From Pseudomonadota bacterium (GTDB lineage Bacteria > Pseudomonadota > Gammaproteobacteria > Burkholderiales > Burkholderiaceae): a stretch of 18,564 bases of DNA. A model generated the notes under the pieces. The model had not been told where the DNA came from, did not search any database, and saw nothing but the letters and a program-made list of their open reading frames with translations. Made by a program: the position numbers and the translations under genes. This document shows positions 7,072 through 13,587 of the stretch, piece by piece. The DNA lies in contig JAKORH010000170.1 of the NCBI GenBank assembly GCA_029777935.1, positions 1 through 18,564 of the forward strand, given 5' to 3'. How positions within the stretch are numbered: the stretch's first letter is position 1; the number at the start of each line of letters is the position of its first letter.

Positions 7072-7608
7072 ATGGACAACCCGCAGATGAACTCCGCGCT
7101 TCCCAAATCCGCGCGCATGCGCCGCTGGACGCTGGCCGGAATCGGCGCCGCGTCGCTGGCGGCGGTCGCCGCCGCGGGCGCGGGCTGGCACGGGCGCGCG
7201 CACGCGCGCGGCCACGGCTTCATGGGGCATGGCTTCGGCGCGAGCATGGATCCCGAGGTCATGGGCAAGCGGCTCGACGCGATGGTTGCGTTCGCGCTCG
7301 CGGACACCGACGCGACCGCCGACCAGAAGACCCGCATCGGCGCGATCTTCAAGCAGGCGGCCGCGGATCTTGCGCCGATGCGCAGGACGCACCAGGACGC
7401 GCGCCGCAAGTCGATCGCGCTGCTGGCGCAGCCGACGATCGACCGCGCGCAGCTCGATGCGCTGCGCGTGCAGCAGATGCAGCTCGCGGACTCCGTCAGC
7501 CGCCGCATGCTGCAGGCGATCGAGGACGCGGCCGACGTGTTGACGCCCGATCAGCGCGCGAAGCTGGCGCAACGCTGGCAGGCGCGGCACGGCAGTCCGG
7601 CGAGTTGA
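7072..7608 (+). CDS. Spy/CpxP-like periplasmic protein (LTXXQ family)
   Basis: Predicted 178-residue periplasmic protein of the Spy/CpxP/ZraP group. Known members act as periplasmic chaperones or as inhibitors of a partner sensor kinase. The ATG at 7072 has AAGGA at 7061-7065. A basic N-terminus and a hydrophobic stretch (WTLAGIGAASLAAVAAAGAG) form the export signal; a His/Gly-rich segment (HGRAHARGHGFMGHGFG) follows and might bind metal. The rest is helical, with MRRTHQDARRKS and LDALRVQQMQLADSVSRRM, and ends with LTPDQRAKL, a clean LTXXQ motif; ATADQKTRI near residue 83 is a weaker first copy. It is the first gene after the CpxR-type box and is followed at 35 bases by the response regulator and kinase, so it is probably both target and feedback component of that system. 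Confidence 0.85.
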   Translation: MDNPQMNSALPKSARMRRWTLAGIGAASLAAVAAAGAGWHGRAHARGHGFMGHGFGASMDPEVMGKRLDAMVAFALADTDATADQKTRIGAIFKQAAADLAPMRRTHQDARRKSIALLAQPTIDRAQLDALRVQQMQLADSVSRRMLQAIEDAADVLTPDQRAKLAQRWQARHGSPAS

Positions 7609-7643
7609 TCGCTGCGGGCGGCACGCCGCATCACAATGGCGGC

Positions 7644-8339
7644 GTGCCGAAACTGCTGCTGATCGACGACGACGCGCGCCTGGCCGCGATGGTGCGCGAC
7701 TACCTGCGCGGCCACGGCTTCGAGGTCGCGCTCGCCGCCGACGGCGCGCACGGGCTGGCGCAGCTCGAGCACGGCGACGCCGATGCGGTGATCCTCGACC
7801 TGATGCTGCCCGATGCCGACGGCCTCGAACTGTGCCGCCGCATCCGCGGACAGCCGGGCGACGCGGCCGCGGTGCCGATCCTGATGCTGACCGCGAAGGG
7901 CGATCCGCTCGACCGCGTGATCGGACTGGAGATGGGCGCCGACGACTATCTGCCGAAGCCGTTCGAGCCGCGCGAGCTGCTGGCGCGCGTACGCGCGCTG
8001 CTGCGCCGACGCCGGCCGGGCGCGAGCGAGCAGGTGCTGCGCTTCGGACGGCTCGAGATCGATCGCGGCGCGCGGCTGGTGCGGCTCGGCGGCGAACTGC
8101 GTGCGACCACCTCGTACCAGTTCGACCTGCTGCTGGCGCTCGCCGAGCACGCGGGCCGCGTGGTCACGCGCGAGCAGCTGATGCAGTGGGTGCGCGGCGC
8201 GGCGCTCGACGCCTTCGATCGCTCGATCGACGTGCACATTGCACGCCTGCGTGCGCTGATCGAGGACGATCCACGGCAGCCCAGGCGCATCATCACCGTG
8301 CGCGGCGCCGGCTACGTGTTCGCGAAAGTCCAGGACTGA
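7644..8339 (+). CDS. OmpR-family response regulator (CpxR-like)
   Basis: Cytoplasmic two-component transcription factor of 231 residues. The GTG at 7644 is chosen because it puts the first beta strand (PKLLLIDDD) at the normal place; a TTG at 7605 would add 13 unrelated residues. Receiver domain 1-118: acidic pair D9-D10, phosphoacceptor D52 in VILDLMLPDADG, T83 in LMLTAKG and K105 in LPKPFEP are all present. DNA-binding winged helix about 130-230: FGRLEIDRGARLVRLGG, then the recognition region SIDVHIARLRALIEDD and the end RIITVRGAGYVFAKVQD. Its stop overlaps the start of the kinase gene (TGATG), so the two are co-translated. It most likely binds the repeat at 6973-6990 and controls its own operon. 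CpxR/RstA-like by context; orthology to enteric CpxR is not proven. Confidence 0.93.
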   Translation: MPKLLLIDDDARLAAMVRDYLRGHGFEVALAADGAHGLAQLEHGDADAVILDLMLPDADGLELCRRIRGQPGDAAAVPILMLTAKGDPLDRVIGLEMGADDYLPKPFEPRELLARVRALLRRRRPGASEQVLRFGRLEIDRGARLVRLGGELRATTSYQFDLLLALAEHAGRVVTREQLMQWVRGAALDAFDRSIDVHIARLRALIEDDPRQPRRIITVRGAGYVFAKVQD

Positions 8340-9580
8340 TGCGCCACCGCCTGTACTGGCGCATCTGGTTCACCGTCCTCGCCAGCCTGGTCGCGTTCAC
8401 GCTGCTGGCCGGGCTGGCGTGGCGCGTGTCCGGCGAGCGCACCTTCGGCCCCAACTTGCGCGCGTGGGCCGAGATGGCTGCCACGCTGCTGCCGCCGGCC
8501 GGCGCGCCGCTGGACGAGCAGCGCGCCGCGCTGCACGCATGGCATGACAGGCTGCGTGCCGACCTCGCGCTGTTCGACGCCGACGGCACGCCGATCGCGG
8601 CCACATCGCCCGACCTGGAGCGGGCCGACGGCCAGGAAGGGTGGCTGGCCACGCGGCGCGGCCCCGCCTTCGCGCTGCGGCTGCCCGATGGGCGCACGCT
8701 GGTGATGCGCCGTCACGGCACGCGGCCGCCGCCGTTCGGGCTCGCGTCCACGCTCGCCGTGCTGGCGATCGCCGTCGGCATCGGCGCCTATCCCGTCGCG
8801 CGCCGGATCACGCGGCGGCTCGAGCGACTGCAGGCCGGCGTAGATCGCCTCGGTCAGGGCGACCTCGCCGCGCGCGTGAAGGTGGAAGGTCACGACGAGA
8901 TCGCGCAGCTCGCCACGCGCTTCAACGCGACGGCGGAGCGCATCGAGCAACTGGTGCAATCTCACCGCTCGCTGCTCGCCAACGCGTCGCACGAGCTGCG
9001 CTCGCCGCTGGCGCGGGTGCGGATGGCCGCTGAGATGCTCGGCGCCGATGCGCGGCCCGAGGTCAAGCGCGAGCTCGAGCGCGACATCGCCGAGCTCGAC
9101 GCATTGATCGACGAGATCCTGCTCGCGAGCCGGCTCGACGCAACCGGCGCGCGCGGCGAGTTCGAGCGCGTCGACTTCACCGCGCTGGTGGCGGAAGAGT
9201 GCGCGCGCCACGGCGCGCAGTTCGATGCGCAGCCGGTCGCGGTACACGGTTCGCCGCGCCTGCTGCACCGGCTGGTGCGCAACCTTCTCGAGAACGCGCG
9301 CCGCTATGGCAACGGCGCGCCGGTCGAGGTCCGGCTCGGCGCGAACGGCACGGCGGTGCTCGACGTCAGCGACCGCGGGCCGGGCATCGATGCCGACGAA
9401 CGCGAGCGCATCTTCGAGCCGTTCTATCGCGCACGCGGCGCGGCGGAATCGGCCGGCGGCGTCGGGCTTGGCCTGGCGCTGGTGCGCACGATCGCTGCTC
9501 AGCACGGCGGCCGCGTCGAATGCCTGCCGCGCGACGGCGGCGGCAGCGTGTTCCGCGTGACTCTTCCCCGATCAACCTAG
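8339..9580 (+). CDS. HAMP-domain sensor histidine kinase (CpxA-like)
   Basis: Inner-membrane sensor kinase of 413 residues that should phosphorylate the regulator encoded just upstream. Order: first membrane helix about 8-29 (IWFTVLASLVAFTLLAGLAW); short periplasmic domain about 30-130 containing DLALFDADGTPIAATS; second helix about 137-158 (LASTLAVLAIAVGIGAYPVA); HAMP domain about 159-212; dimerisation and phosphotransfer domain with His218 in NASHELRSPLARVRMAAEML; ATPase domain with N-box NLLENARRYG (Asn319), G1 box DVSDRGPGIDADERERIFEPFYR (split here by position only) and G2 box GGVGLGLALV. All catalytic boxes look intact. The ATG at 8339 overlaps the regulator's TGA. The last nine bases overlap the 3' end of the convergent glycosylase gene, leaving no room for a terminator. 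The periplasmic domain is the expected partner of the Spy-like protein. Confidence 0.93.
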   Translation: MRHRLYWRIWFTVLASLVAFTLLAGLAWRVSGERTFGPNLRAWAEMAATLLPPAGAPLDEQRAALHAWHDRLRADLALFDADGTPIAATSPDLERADGQEGWLATRRGPAFALRLPDGRTLVMRRHGTRPPPFGLASTLAVLAIAVGIGAYPVARRITRRLERLQAGVDRLGQGDLAARVKVEGHDEIAQLATRFNATAERIEQLVQSHRSLLANASHELRSPLARVRMAAEMLGADARPEVKRELERDIAELDALIDEILLASRLDATGARGEFERVDFTALVAEECARHGAQFDAQPVAVHGSPRLLHRLVRNLLENARRYGNGAPVEVRLGANGTAVLDVSDRGPGIDADERERIFEPFYRARGAAESAGGVGLGLALVRTIAAQHGGRVECLPRDGGGSVFRVTLPRST

Positions 9581-10456
9581 TTCATCGATCGACTTCGGCC
9601 AGCTTGACTTCAGCAGCCGCGACAGCGCGCGGTCGGCGAGGATCCTGCCGCCGGTCTGGCAGCGCGCGCAGTAGTTCGTTTCGTTGTCGGCGTAAACGAT
9701 CCGCTGCACCGGCGCGCCGCACGCGGGGCATGGCTGGCCGAACTTGCCGTGCACCGCCATCTCCGGCCGGAATGCGGTGACATGCTCCGGAAACGCTTCG
9801 CCGCTTTCCGCGCGCAAGTGCGCGGTCCATTCGCTCAGCACGTCGCGCACCGCGCGGTACAGGCGCTCGATGTCATTCGCGCCGAGCGCCTGCGTGAGCG
9901 CGACCGGCGACAGCCGCGCGCGGTGCAGGATCTCGTCCGAATATGCGTTGCCGATGCCGGCGAAGAGCTGCGGATCCGTCAGCGCGCGCTTCAGCGTGTG
10001 GTTGGCCTGCGTGAGCCGCGCGCGGAATTCGTCGGCGTTCATCGCCAGCGGCTCGATGCCGCCCGCATCGAACGCGGCCAACGCCGGCGCGCCCTGCGCC
10101 AGATGCAGCGACGCACGGCGCCGGCTGCCCGCCTCCGTGAATGCCAGCGTGCCGGAAGCGAACTCGAATGTCGCCAGCGTGATGCGCGCCGGCGGCGTAC
10201 GCGCGGACGGCAGCCAGCGCAGCCGGCCCGCGATCATCAGGTGGATCAGTGCGTGCAGCTCGCCGTCGAATGTGAGCACGAGCCGCTTGCCGATCCGCGC
10301 GGTGCGGACGAAACGGCGGCCTTCGAAAGCAGTTGGCTTGGGCTCCACCGTGCGCAGCACGAACGGATTGCGCAGCGCGATCCGTTGCAGAGCCTTGCCC
10401 GCGAGCAGCCGATCCAGATGTTCGAGGTAGACGGTGAGGTCCGGCAGCTCGGGCAT
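9572..10456 (-). CDS. Fpg/Nei-family DNA glycosylase (MutM-like)
   Basis: Base excision repair enzyme that in this family removes oxidised bases and cuts the strand by beta,delta-elimination. The 294-residue product begins MPELPDL, keeping Pro2 and Glu3, the catalytic pair of Fpg/Nei enzymes. Lys57 (RIGKRLVLTF) fits the conserved catalytic-domain lysine. The helix-two-turn-helix segment appears as LKRALTDPQLFAGIGNAYSDEIL. A C-terminal zinc finger is complete: C243-X2-C246-X16-C263-X2-C266. The sequence after PELP (DLTVYLE rather than EVET) and the short tail past the finger differ from classic MutM, so it may be a second paralogue with its own substrate range; I therefore give no symbol. It follows a 53-residue gene at 13 bases and its 3' end overlaps the kinase gene by nine bases. 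Confidence 0.9.
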   Translation of the reverse strand: MPELPDLTVYLEHLDRLLAGKALQRIALRNPFVLRTVEPKPTAFEGRRFVRTARIGKRLVLTFDGELHALIHLMIAGRLRWLPSARTPPARITLATFEFASGTLAFTEAGSRRRASLHLAQGAPALAAFDAGGIEPLAMNADEFRARLTQANHTLKRALTDPQLFAGIGNAYSDEILHRARLSPVALTQALGANDIERLYRAVRDVLSEWTAHLRAESGEAFPEHVTAFRPEMAVHGKFGQPCPACGAPVQRIVYADNETNYCARCQTGGRILADRALSRLLKSSWPKSIDELG

Positions 10457-10469
10457 CGGCGAGCGCCGT

Positions 10470-10631
10470 TCAGGCGAGCCTGTCGCGCCGCGCCGCTTCG
10501 GCCGCCTGCGCCGGAGTCAGGCCCTGCTCGAACATGTCGGACCAGCGCGTGTCGTCCAGCAGGTCGTGCGCGCGCATCACGTGCCAGTTCAGTTCGCGGC
10601 AGACCTCAGCCAGCCACTCGAAAAACGTCAT
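10470..10631 (-). CDS. Small unknown protein (53 residues) upstream of the glycosylase
   Basis: Short unrecognised protein. The ATG at 10631 is preceded on the - strand by GGGGG five bases upstream, a plausible ribosome binding site, while the longer in-frame start at 10700 would overlap the start of the divergent + strand gene. The peptide starts MTFFEWLAEVCRELNWHVM and continues with acidic and aromatic residues (DLLDDTRWSDMFEQGLTP) to a helical AQAAEAARR tail. It has no signal peptide or membrane helix, so it should be cytoplasmic. It ends 13 bases before the glycosylase start on the same strand, which suggests one transcript. Composition is like that of a folded small protein rather than a shadow frame (many W, F, E, D; few Arg runs). 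Confidence 0.6.
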   Translation of the reverse strand: MTFFEWLAEVCRELNWHVMRAHDLLDDTRWSDMFEQGLTPAQAAEAARRDRLA

Positions 10632-10668
10632 GTCGCCCCCACGTCCTGCGAATCGATCCTGGCGGCGG

Positions 10669-10692
10669 TATGCTGCGGACCGAATCCGAGGA
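10669..10692 (+). promoter_or_regulatory. Possible -10 element and ribosome binding site of the 135-residue protein gene
   Basis: In the 68-base divergent gap, TATGCT at 10669-10674 resembles a sigma-70 -10 hexamer, with CTGCGA at 10646-10651 as a weak -35 at 17 bases spacing. AGGAA at 10689-10693 is a good ribosome binding site seven bases before the ATG at 10700. The promoter part is tentative, the ribosome binding site is solid. Confidence 0.35.
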
Positions 10693-10699
10693 AACTGCA

Positions 10700-11107
10700 A
10701 TGGCTGACAACACTGCCCCCCGCGACGTGCGCATGGACGCCAACGACCTGTGGCGCGAGGAGATCGTCACCGACCGTAAGGTCGGCACGATCCGCATGAT
10801 GGTGCCGATCAAGGCGGATGGTTCGACCGATCCGGCGCGCGCCACGGTCTACACCGGCGAAGCGCAGATGATGACCAACATGGGTCCGCTGCCGATCAAT
10901 TTCGACCTCGAGGCCAGGACGCTCGCGGAAGCGGTGGCCGGCTACGGCGCCGCCGCCAAGGAAGCGATCGAACGCACCGTGCGTGAGCTGCAGGAAATGC
11001 GCCGCGAAGCCGCTTCTGGGCTGGTGCTGCCGGGGCAGGGTGGCTTCGGTCCCGGCGGCCTGCCGCCGGGCCTGGGCGGCGGTCGCGGCAAGATCCAGAT
11101 GCCCTGA
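10700..11107 (+). CDS. Unknown cytoplasmic protein, 135 residues
   Basis: I do not recognise a named domain, though the sequence looks like a conserved betaproteobacterial hypothetical. Start ATG at 10700 with AGGAA seven bases before it. No signal peptide or membrane helix. Residues about 12-75 look beta-rich (DLWREEIVTDRKVGTIRMM, then ARATVYTGEAQMMTNMGPLPINFDLE). Residues 76-110 form a likely amphipathic helix (TLAEAVAGYGAAAKEAIERT, then VRELQEMRREAASG). The tail is Gly/Pro-rich (GGFGPGGLPPGLGGGRGKI) and probably disordered. It is divergent from the 53-residue gene and convergent with the metallopeptidase gene. No function can be inferred from its neighbours. Confidence 0.8.
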   Translation: MADNTAPRDVRMDANDLWREEIVTDRKVGTIRMMVPIKADGSTDPARATVYTGEAQMMTNMGPLPINFDLEARTLAEAVAGYGAAAKEAIERTVRELQEMRREAASGLVLPGQGGFGPGGLPPGLGGGRGKIQMP

Positions 11108-11144
11108 GGGGCATGATGCCCGCTGCGCGGGCGATGAAGCCGGC

Positions 11145-12020
11145 CTAGAGCGAGCGCGCGTCAAAGGTGTTGCACGCCTTCAGGCTGCCGGTCTCGTAGC
11201 CGGTACGAAACCAGCGCGCGCGCTGCTCCGCGGTGCCGTGCGTGAACGATTCAGGCACCACGTAGCCCTGCGCCTGCTTCTGCAGCACGTCGTCGCCGAT
11301 GCGGCTGGCGGCGCGCAATGCTTCGTCGATGTCGCCCGCCTCGAGGACTTGCCGCGAGCGATTGGCGTCATGCGCCCAGATGCCGGCGAAGCAGTCGGCC
11401 TGCAGCTCGACGCGCACCGATACCTGGTTGTACTGCGCCTCGCTCATCCGGCCGCGCAACTGCGCGGTCTTCTCCATGATGCCGAGCTGGTTCTGCACGT
11501 GATGGCCGATTTCGTGCGCGACCACGTACGCCTGCGCGAAGTCGCCGGCCGCGCCGAAGCGTTGCGCCAGCAGATCGAAGAACGAGGTGTCGAGGTACAC
11601 CTTGCGGTCGGCCGGGCAGTAGAACGGACCGGCCGCCGACTGGCCCATGCCGCAGGCGGTCGGGTAGACGCGCGAGAACAGCACCAGCTTCGGCGGCTGA
11701 TAGACGCCGCCGGCCTGCTTGAACAGCGCGCTCCAGGTGTCCTCGGTATCGGCGAGCACGACCGCCATGAAGCGGCCGATCTCGTCGTGCGGCTTCGGCG
11801 CCGGTCCGCTCGGCACGTTGACCTGCGACGGCGCTCCCGCATCCATGCCGCCGAGCACACTCATCACGACGCGCGGATCGACGCCGAGGAAGTACGACGC
11901 CACCAGCGCGATCACGATCGCGCCGATGCCCAGGCCGCGGCCGCCGATCGGCAGGCCGCCGCCGGCGCTCTCGCCCCGGCGGTCCTCGATGTTGTCGCTT
12001 TCCCTGCCGTCCGTTCTCAC
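11145..12020 (-). CDS. YpfJ-type neutral zinc metallopeptidase
   Basis: Predicted membrane-anchored zinc metallopeptidase of the family typified by Escherichia coli YpfJ (neutral zinc metallopeptidase). The 291-residue product starts at GTG 12020 and opens with RESDNIEDRRG, the characteristic cytoplasmic leader of this family, which supports the start. A membrane helix follows at about 29-46 (GLGIGAIVIALVASYFLG), then the extracytoplasmic catalytic domain: VLFSRVYPTACGMG, GPFYCPADRKVYLDTSFF, the zinc-binding HEIGHH beginning at His169 and a downstream helix with VELQADCFAGIWAHD, whose Glu/Asp is the likely third ligand. C-terminal FTHGTAEQRARWFRTGYETG is also typical. Substrate unknown. It is convergent with the preceding + strand gene. 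Confidence 0.92.
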   Translation of the reverse strand: MRTDGRESDNIEDRRGESAGGGLPIGGRGLGIGAIVIALVASYFLGVDPRVVMSVLGGMDAGAPSQVNVPSGPAPKPHDEIGRFMAVVLADTEDTWSALFKQAGGVYQPPKLVLFSRVYPTACGMGQSAAGPFYCPADRKVYLDTSFFDLLAQRFGAAGDFAQAYVVAHEIGHHVQNQLGIMEKTAQLRGRMSEAQYNQVSVRVELQADCFAGIWAHDANRSRQVLEAGDIDEALRAASRIGDDVLQKQAQGYVVPESFTHGTAEQRARWFRTGYETGSLKACNTFDARSL

Positions 12021-12099
12021 TCGTCAGCCCCGTTCGATCACGGCGCGCATTGAAACACGGCGCGCCGCGCCGTTCCAGACCGGCGCGCAATTGCGGGAC

Positions 12100-12435
12100 T
12101 TAGTCACGATCTCGATAGTGCTTCCAACCGTGTTTCCAGTAGCCGTACGGACCGAACCACGGGCGATACACGACGGGCGCGGGCACGATCACGCGCGGCT
12201 GTGGCGCGATCACATAGCGCGGCGGGTAGTACACGGGCGGCGGCGCAACGACCACGGGCGCGGGTGCGACCATCACCGGTGGCGCATACGCAGGACCGTA
12301 GGCCGGCGGGCCGATGCGAATGCCGAATTCGGGTGTGCAGATGCGGACCGACACGTCCTGGGCGTGCGCCGCACTGAGCGGCAGCGCGGCCGCGGTCAGC
12401 GCTGCGGCGGCGATCACTGCAAGTTTCGTCATCAT
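12100..12435 (-). CDS. Secreted proline-rich small protein
   Basis: A 111-residue exported protein of unknown function. ATG codons at 12435 and 12432 are in tandem; GGAG lies six bases upstream on the - strand. A clear signal peptide (MMTKLAVIAAAALTAAALPL, cleavage after SAAHA) is followed by a short segment with one Cys (VSVRICTPEFGIRIG) and a long low-complexity region of Pro, Val, Ala and Tyr (YAPPVMVAPAPVVVAPPPVY). The end is aromatic and basic (WFGPYGYWKHGWKHYRDRD). Such proteins are common in Burkholderiales and their function is unknown; a surface or cell-wall-linked role is only a guess. It stands alone between the metallopeptidase gene and a membrane-anchored protein gene on the same strand. 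Confidence 0.8.
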   Translation of the reverse strand: MMTKLAVIAAAALTAAALPLSAAHAQDVSVRICTPEFGIRIGPPAYGPAYAPPVMVAPAPVVVAPPPVYYPPRYVIAPQPRVIVPAPVVYRPWFGPYGYWKHGWKHYRDRD

Positions 12436-12549
12436 GGCTGCTCCGAACGAAGGTTTCGATGGAAACCTGTCCCGAACAACGCATGCGCGGCTTGCGCGCG
12501 GACCGCGCAGGCGGCCGCAAGTCTTTCCAGTTGTTACCGTGGCCGAGGG

Positions 12550-12864
12550 TTATCTCTTCGCGCCGACCGCTTCGGCGCAGGGCCGGTCGGAGAAGAGCTT
12601 GCGGCCGTCGATCACGCACTGATACATCTTCCCGGGTGCCATCAGCACCTCGGGCGCCGGCTCGCGTTCAATGACGCGCGCCGCGGCCGTCGCAGGCAGG
12701 TTCGACTTCGGCGTGACCGGCACGATCATCACCGTCGGCGTGGACGCCGCCGGCGCGGACCAGCGATACACCAGCAGCCCGAAACACGCGATCAGCACCG
12801 CGCCGACCACGAGCGTCAGGATGCGCAGCGACAGATCGACGAAGCGATCTCCGGCGGTTTGCAT
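12550..12864 (-). CDS. Membrane-anchored protein with DUF4124-like C-terminal motif
   Basis: A 104-residue protein with one membrane helix at about 10-33 (LSLRILTLVVGAVLIACFGL) and a short polar N-terminus, so the C-terminal two thirds should be periplasmic. After a Pro/Thr/Ala-rich stretch comes MYQCVIDGRKLFSDRPCA, which resembles the DUF4124 signature (Y-[KRQ]-C-x-D-x-x-G-x-x-x-[YF]-S-D-x-P-C). The two cysteines of that motif are present and may form a disulfide. Start ATG at 12864; a weak GATAAT at 12900-12905 on the - strand may be its -10 box. It is divergent from the VOC gene. Function unknown. Confidence 0.72.
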   Translation of the reverse strand: MQTAGDRFVDLSLRILTLVVGAVLIACFGLLVYRWSAPAASTPTVMIVPVTPKSNLPATAAARVIEREPAPEVLMAPGKMYQCVIDGRKLFSDRPCAEAVGAKR

Positions 12865-13008
12865 GAAATGGCGGCTCGGGCGGGGCGGATGAAACTCGAA
12901 TTATCGCGCACGCGACTGCGCGCCGATCGACGCATTCGCGCGGTTGCCGGTGCCGGTGTGCGAGCGGCGCGCGATGATGTCCGCTCGCAGTTCCCATGGA
13001 GGAAAGTC

Positions 13009-13395
13009 ATGGACGTCTACAAGACCCACGGCGCATTCAGCTGGTCCGAGCTGCTGACGAGCGACCTGGATGCGGCCCGCGAGTTCTACACCAAGCTGTT
13101 CGGCTGGAGCAGCAAGCAGATGCCGATGCCGAGCGGTGCCTACACGACGTTCCAGGTCGGCGACGATTCGGTCGGCGGCATGATGAAGATTCCCGAGCAG
13201 GCCGCCGGCATGCCCCCGATGTGGGGCGTGTACGTGACCGTGCGCGACGTCGACGCGACGATCGAGCAGATCGAAGCACTCGGCGGCAAGGTGCTCATGG
13301 CGCCGTGGGATATCCCCGGCGTCGGCCGCATGGCGGTGCTCCAGGATCCGCAGGGCGCGAGCTTCTCGGTGATCACCTATTCGATGCCGGCGTGA
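13009..13395 (+). CDS. VOC-superfamily protein (glyoxalase/dioxygenase fold)
   Basis: Cytoplasmic 128-residue protein of the vicinal oxygen chelate superfamily. GGAGGA at 12998-13003 gives a strong ribosome binding site six bases before the ATG at 13009. One VOC unit spans nearly the whole length. The N-terminal half has FSWSELLTSDLDAAREFYTK, then LFGWSSKQMPM, AYTTFQVGDDSVGGMM. The C-terminal half has WGVYVTVRDVDATIEQIEAL, GGKVLMAPWDIPGVGRMAVL, QDPQGASFSVI. This resembles the single-domain VOC proteins related to the hydroxylase/Cfp30B group. Substrate cannot be told; metal ligands of true glyoxalase I are not evident. Its stop codon is overlapped by the U-tract of the terminator from the opposite strand. 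Confidence 0.88.
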   Translation: MDVYKTHGAFSWSELLTSDLDAAREFYTKLFGWSSKQMPMPSGAYTTFQVGDDSVGGMMKIPEQAAGMPPMWGVYVTVRDVDATIEQIEALGGKVLMAPWDIPGVGRMAVLQDPQGASFSVITYSMPA

Positions 13396-13433
13396 AAAGA
13401 AACGGGCCCGAGGGAACCATCCCGTCGGGCCCG
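13394..13433 (-). terminator. Rho-independent terminator of the - strand sRNA / BNR transcript
   Basis: Arms at 13403-13415 and 13420-13433 pair over 13 base pairs with one bulged base and a four-base loop; the core is CGGGCCCGA. On the - strand the stem is followed by TTTCTTTT (13402-13395), a proper U-tract. On the + strand no T-run follows, so the direction is clear. It lies convergent to, and touches the stop codon of, the VOC gene. Confidence 0.85.
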
Positions 13434-13490
13434 CACCACCTAGGAGGAGGTGGAGGAGACAACCTGGCCGATGGCGCGAGCCATCGAGGC
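13395..13490 (-). ncRNA. Candidate small RNA with anti-Shine-Dalgarno (CUCCUCC) motifs
   Basis: On the - strand about 96 bases fold into three hairpins in a row. Hairpin 1: CGATGGC, loop TCGC, GCCATCG (13486-13469), a perfect 7-bp stem. A single-stranded linker carries TCTCCTCC. Hairpin 2: CCACCT, loop CCTCCT, AGGTGG (13453-13436), a perfect 6-bp stem with a CU-rich loop. Hairpin 3 is the terminator with U-tract. Loops and linkers made of CCTCC repeats are complementary to Shine-Dalgarno sequences and are the hallmark of CcsR-type (cuckoo) sRNAs described first in Rhodobacter. Assignment to that family is my inference. I see no clear promoter just upstream, so it could be cut from the 3' end of the BNR lipoprotein mRNA, whose stop codon is 98 bases before. 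The stretch 13491-13587 holds nothing else that I can identify. Confidence 0.6.
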
Positions 13491-13587
13491 ACGGCGCGAA
13501 GCATCCTCGGCAATCGCTGCAGCGGCCAGCGGTGCGAGATGCGCGGAGGCTCGCGGCCGACGATCGCGGCGCACCCGGCGGTCGCGC

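Noticed and set aside
7605..7643. TTG at 7605 as the start of the response regulator
   Set aside because: Adds 13 residues (LIAAGGTPHHNGG) before the first receiver strand and has no better ribosome binding site than the GTG at 7644.
8312..9505. Open frame of 397 codons on the - strand across the kinase gene
   Set aside because: Arg-rich shadow of a kinase with all catalytic boxes intact on the + strand.
11108..11144. Small hairpins (GGGCA/TGCCC and GCCCGC/GCGGGC) between convergent genes as a terminator
   Set aside because: Short stems with no U-tract on either strand; such pairs arise easily in GC-rich gaps.
12900..12905. GATAAT on the - strand as promoter of the DUF4124-like gene
   Set aside because: A lone -10-like hexamer without a -35; mentioned with the gene but too weak for its own entry.
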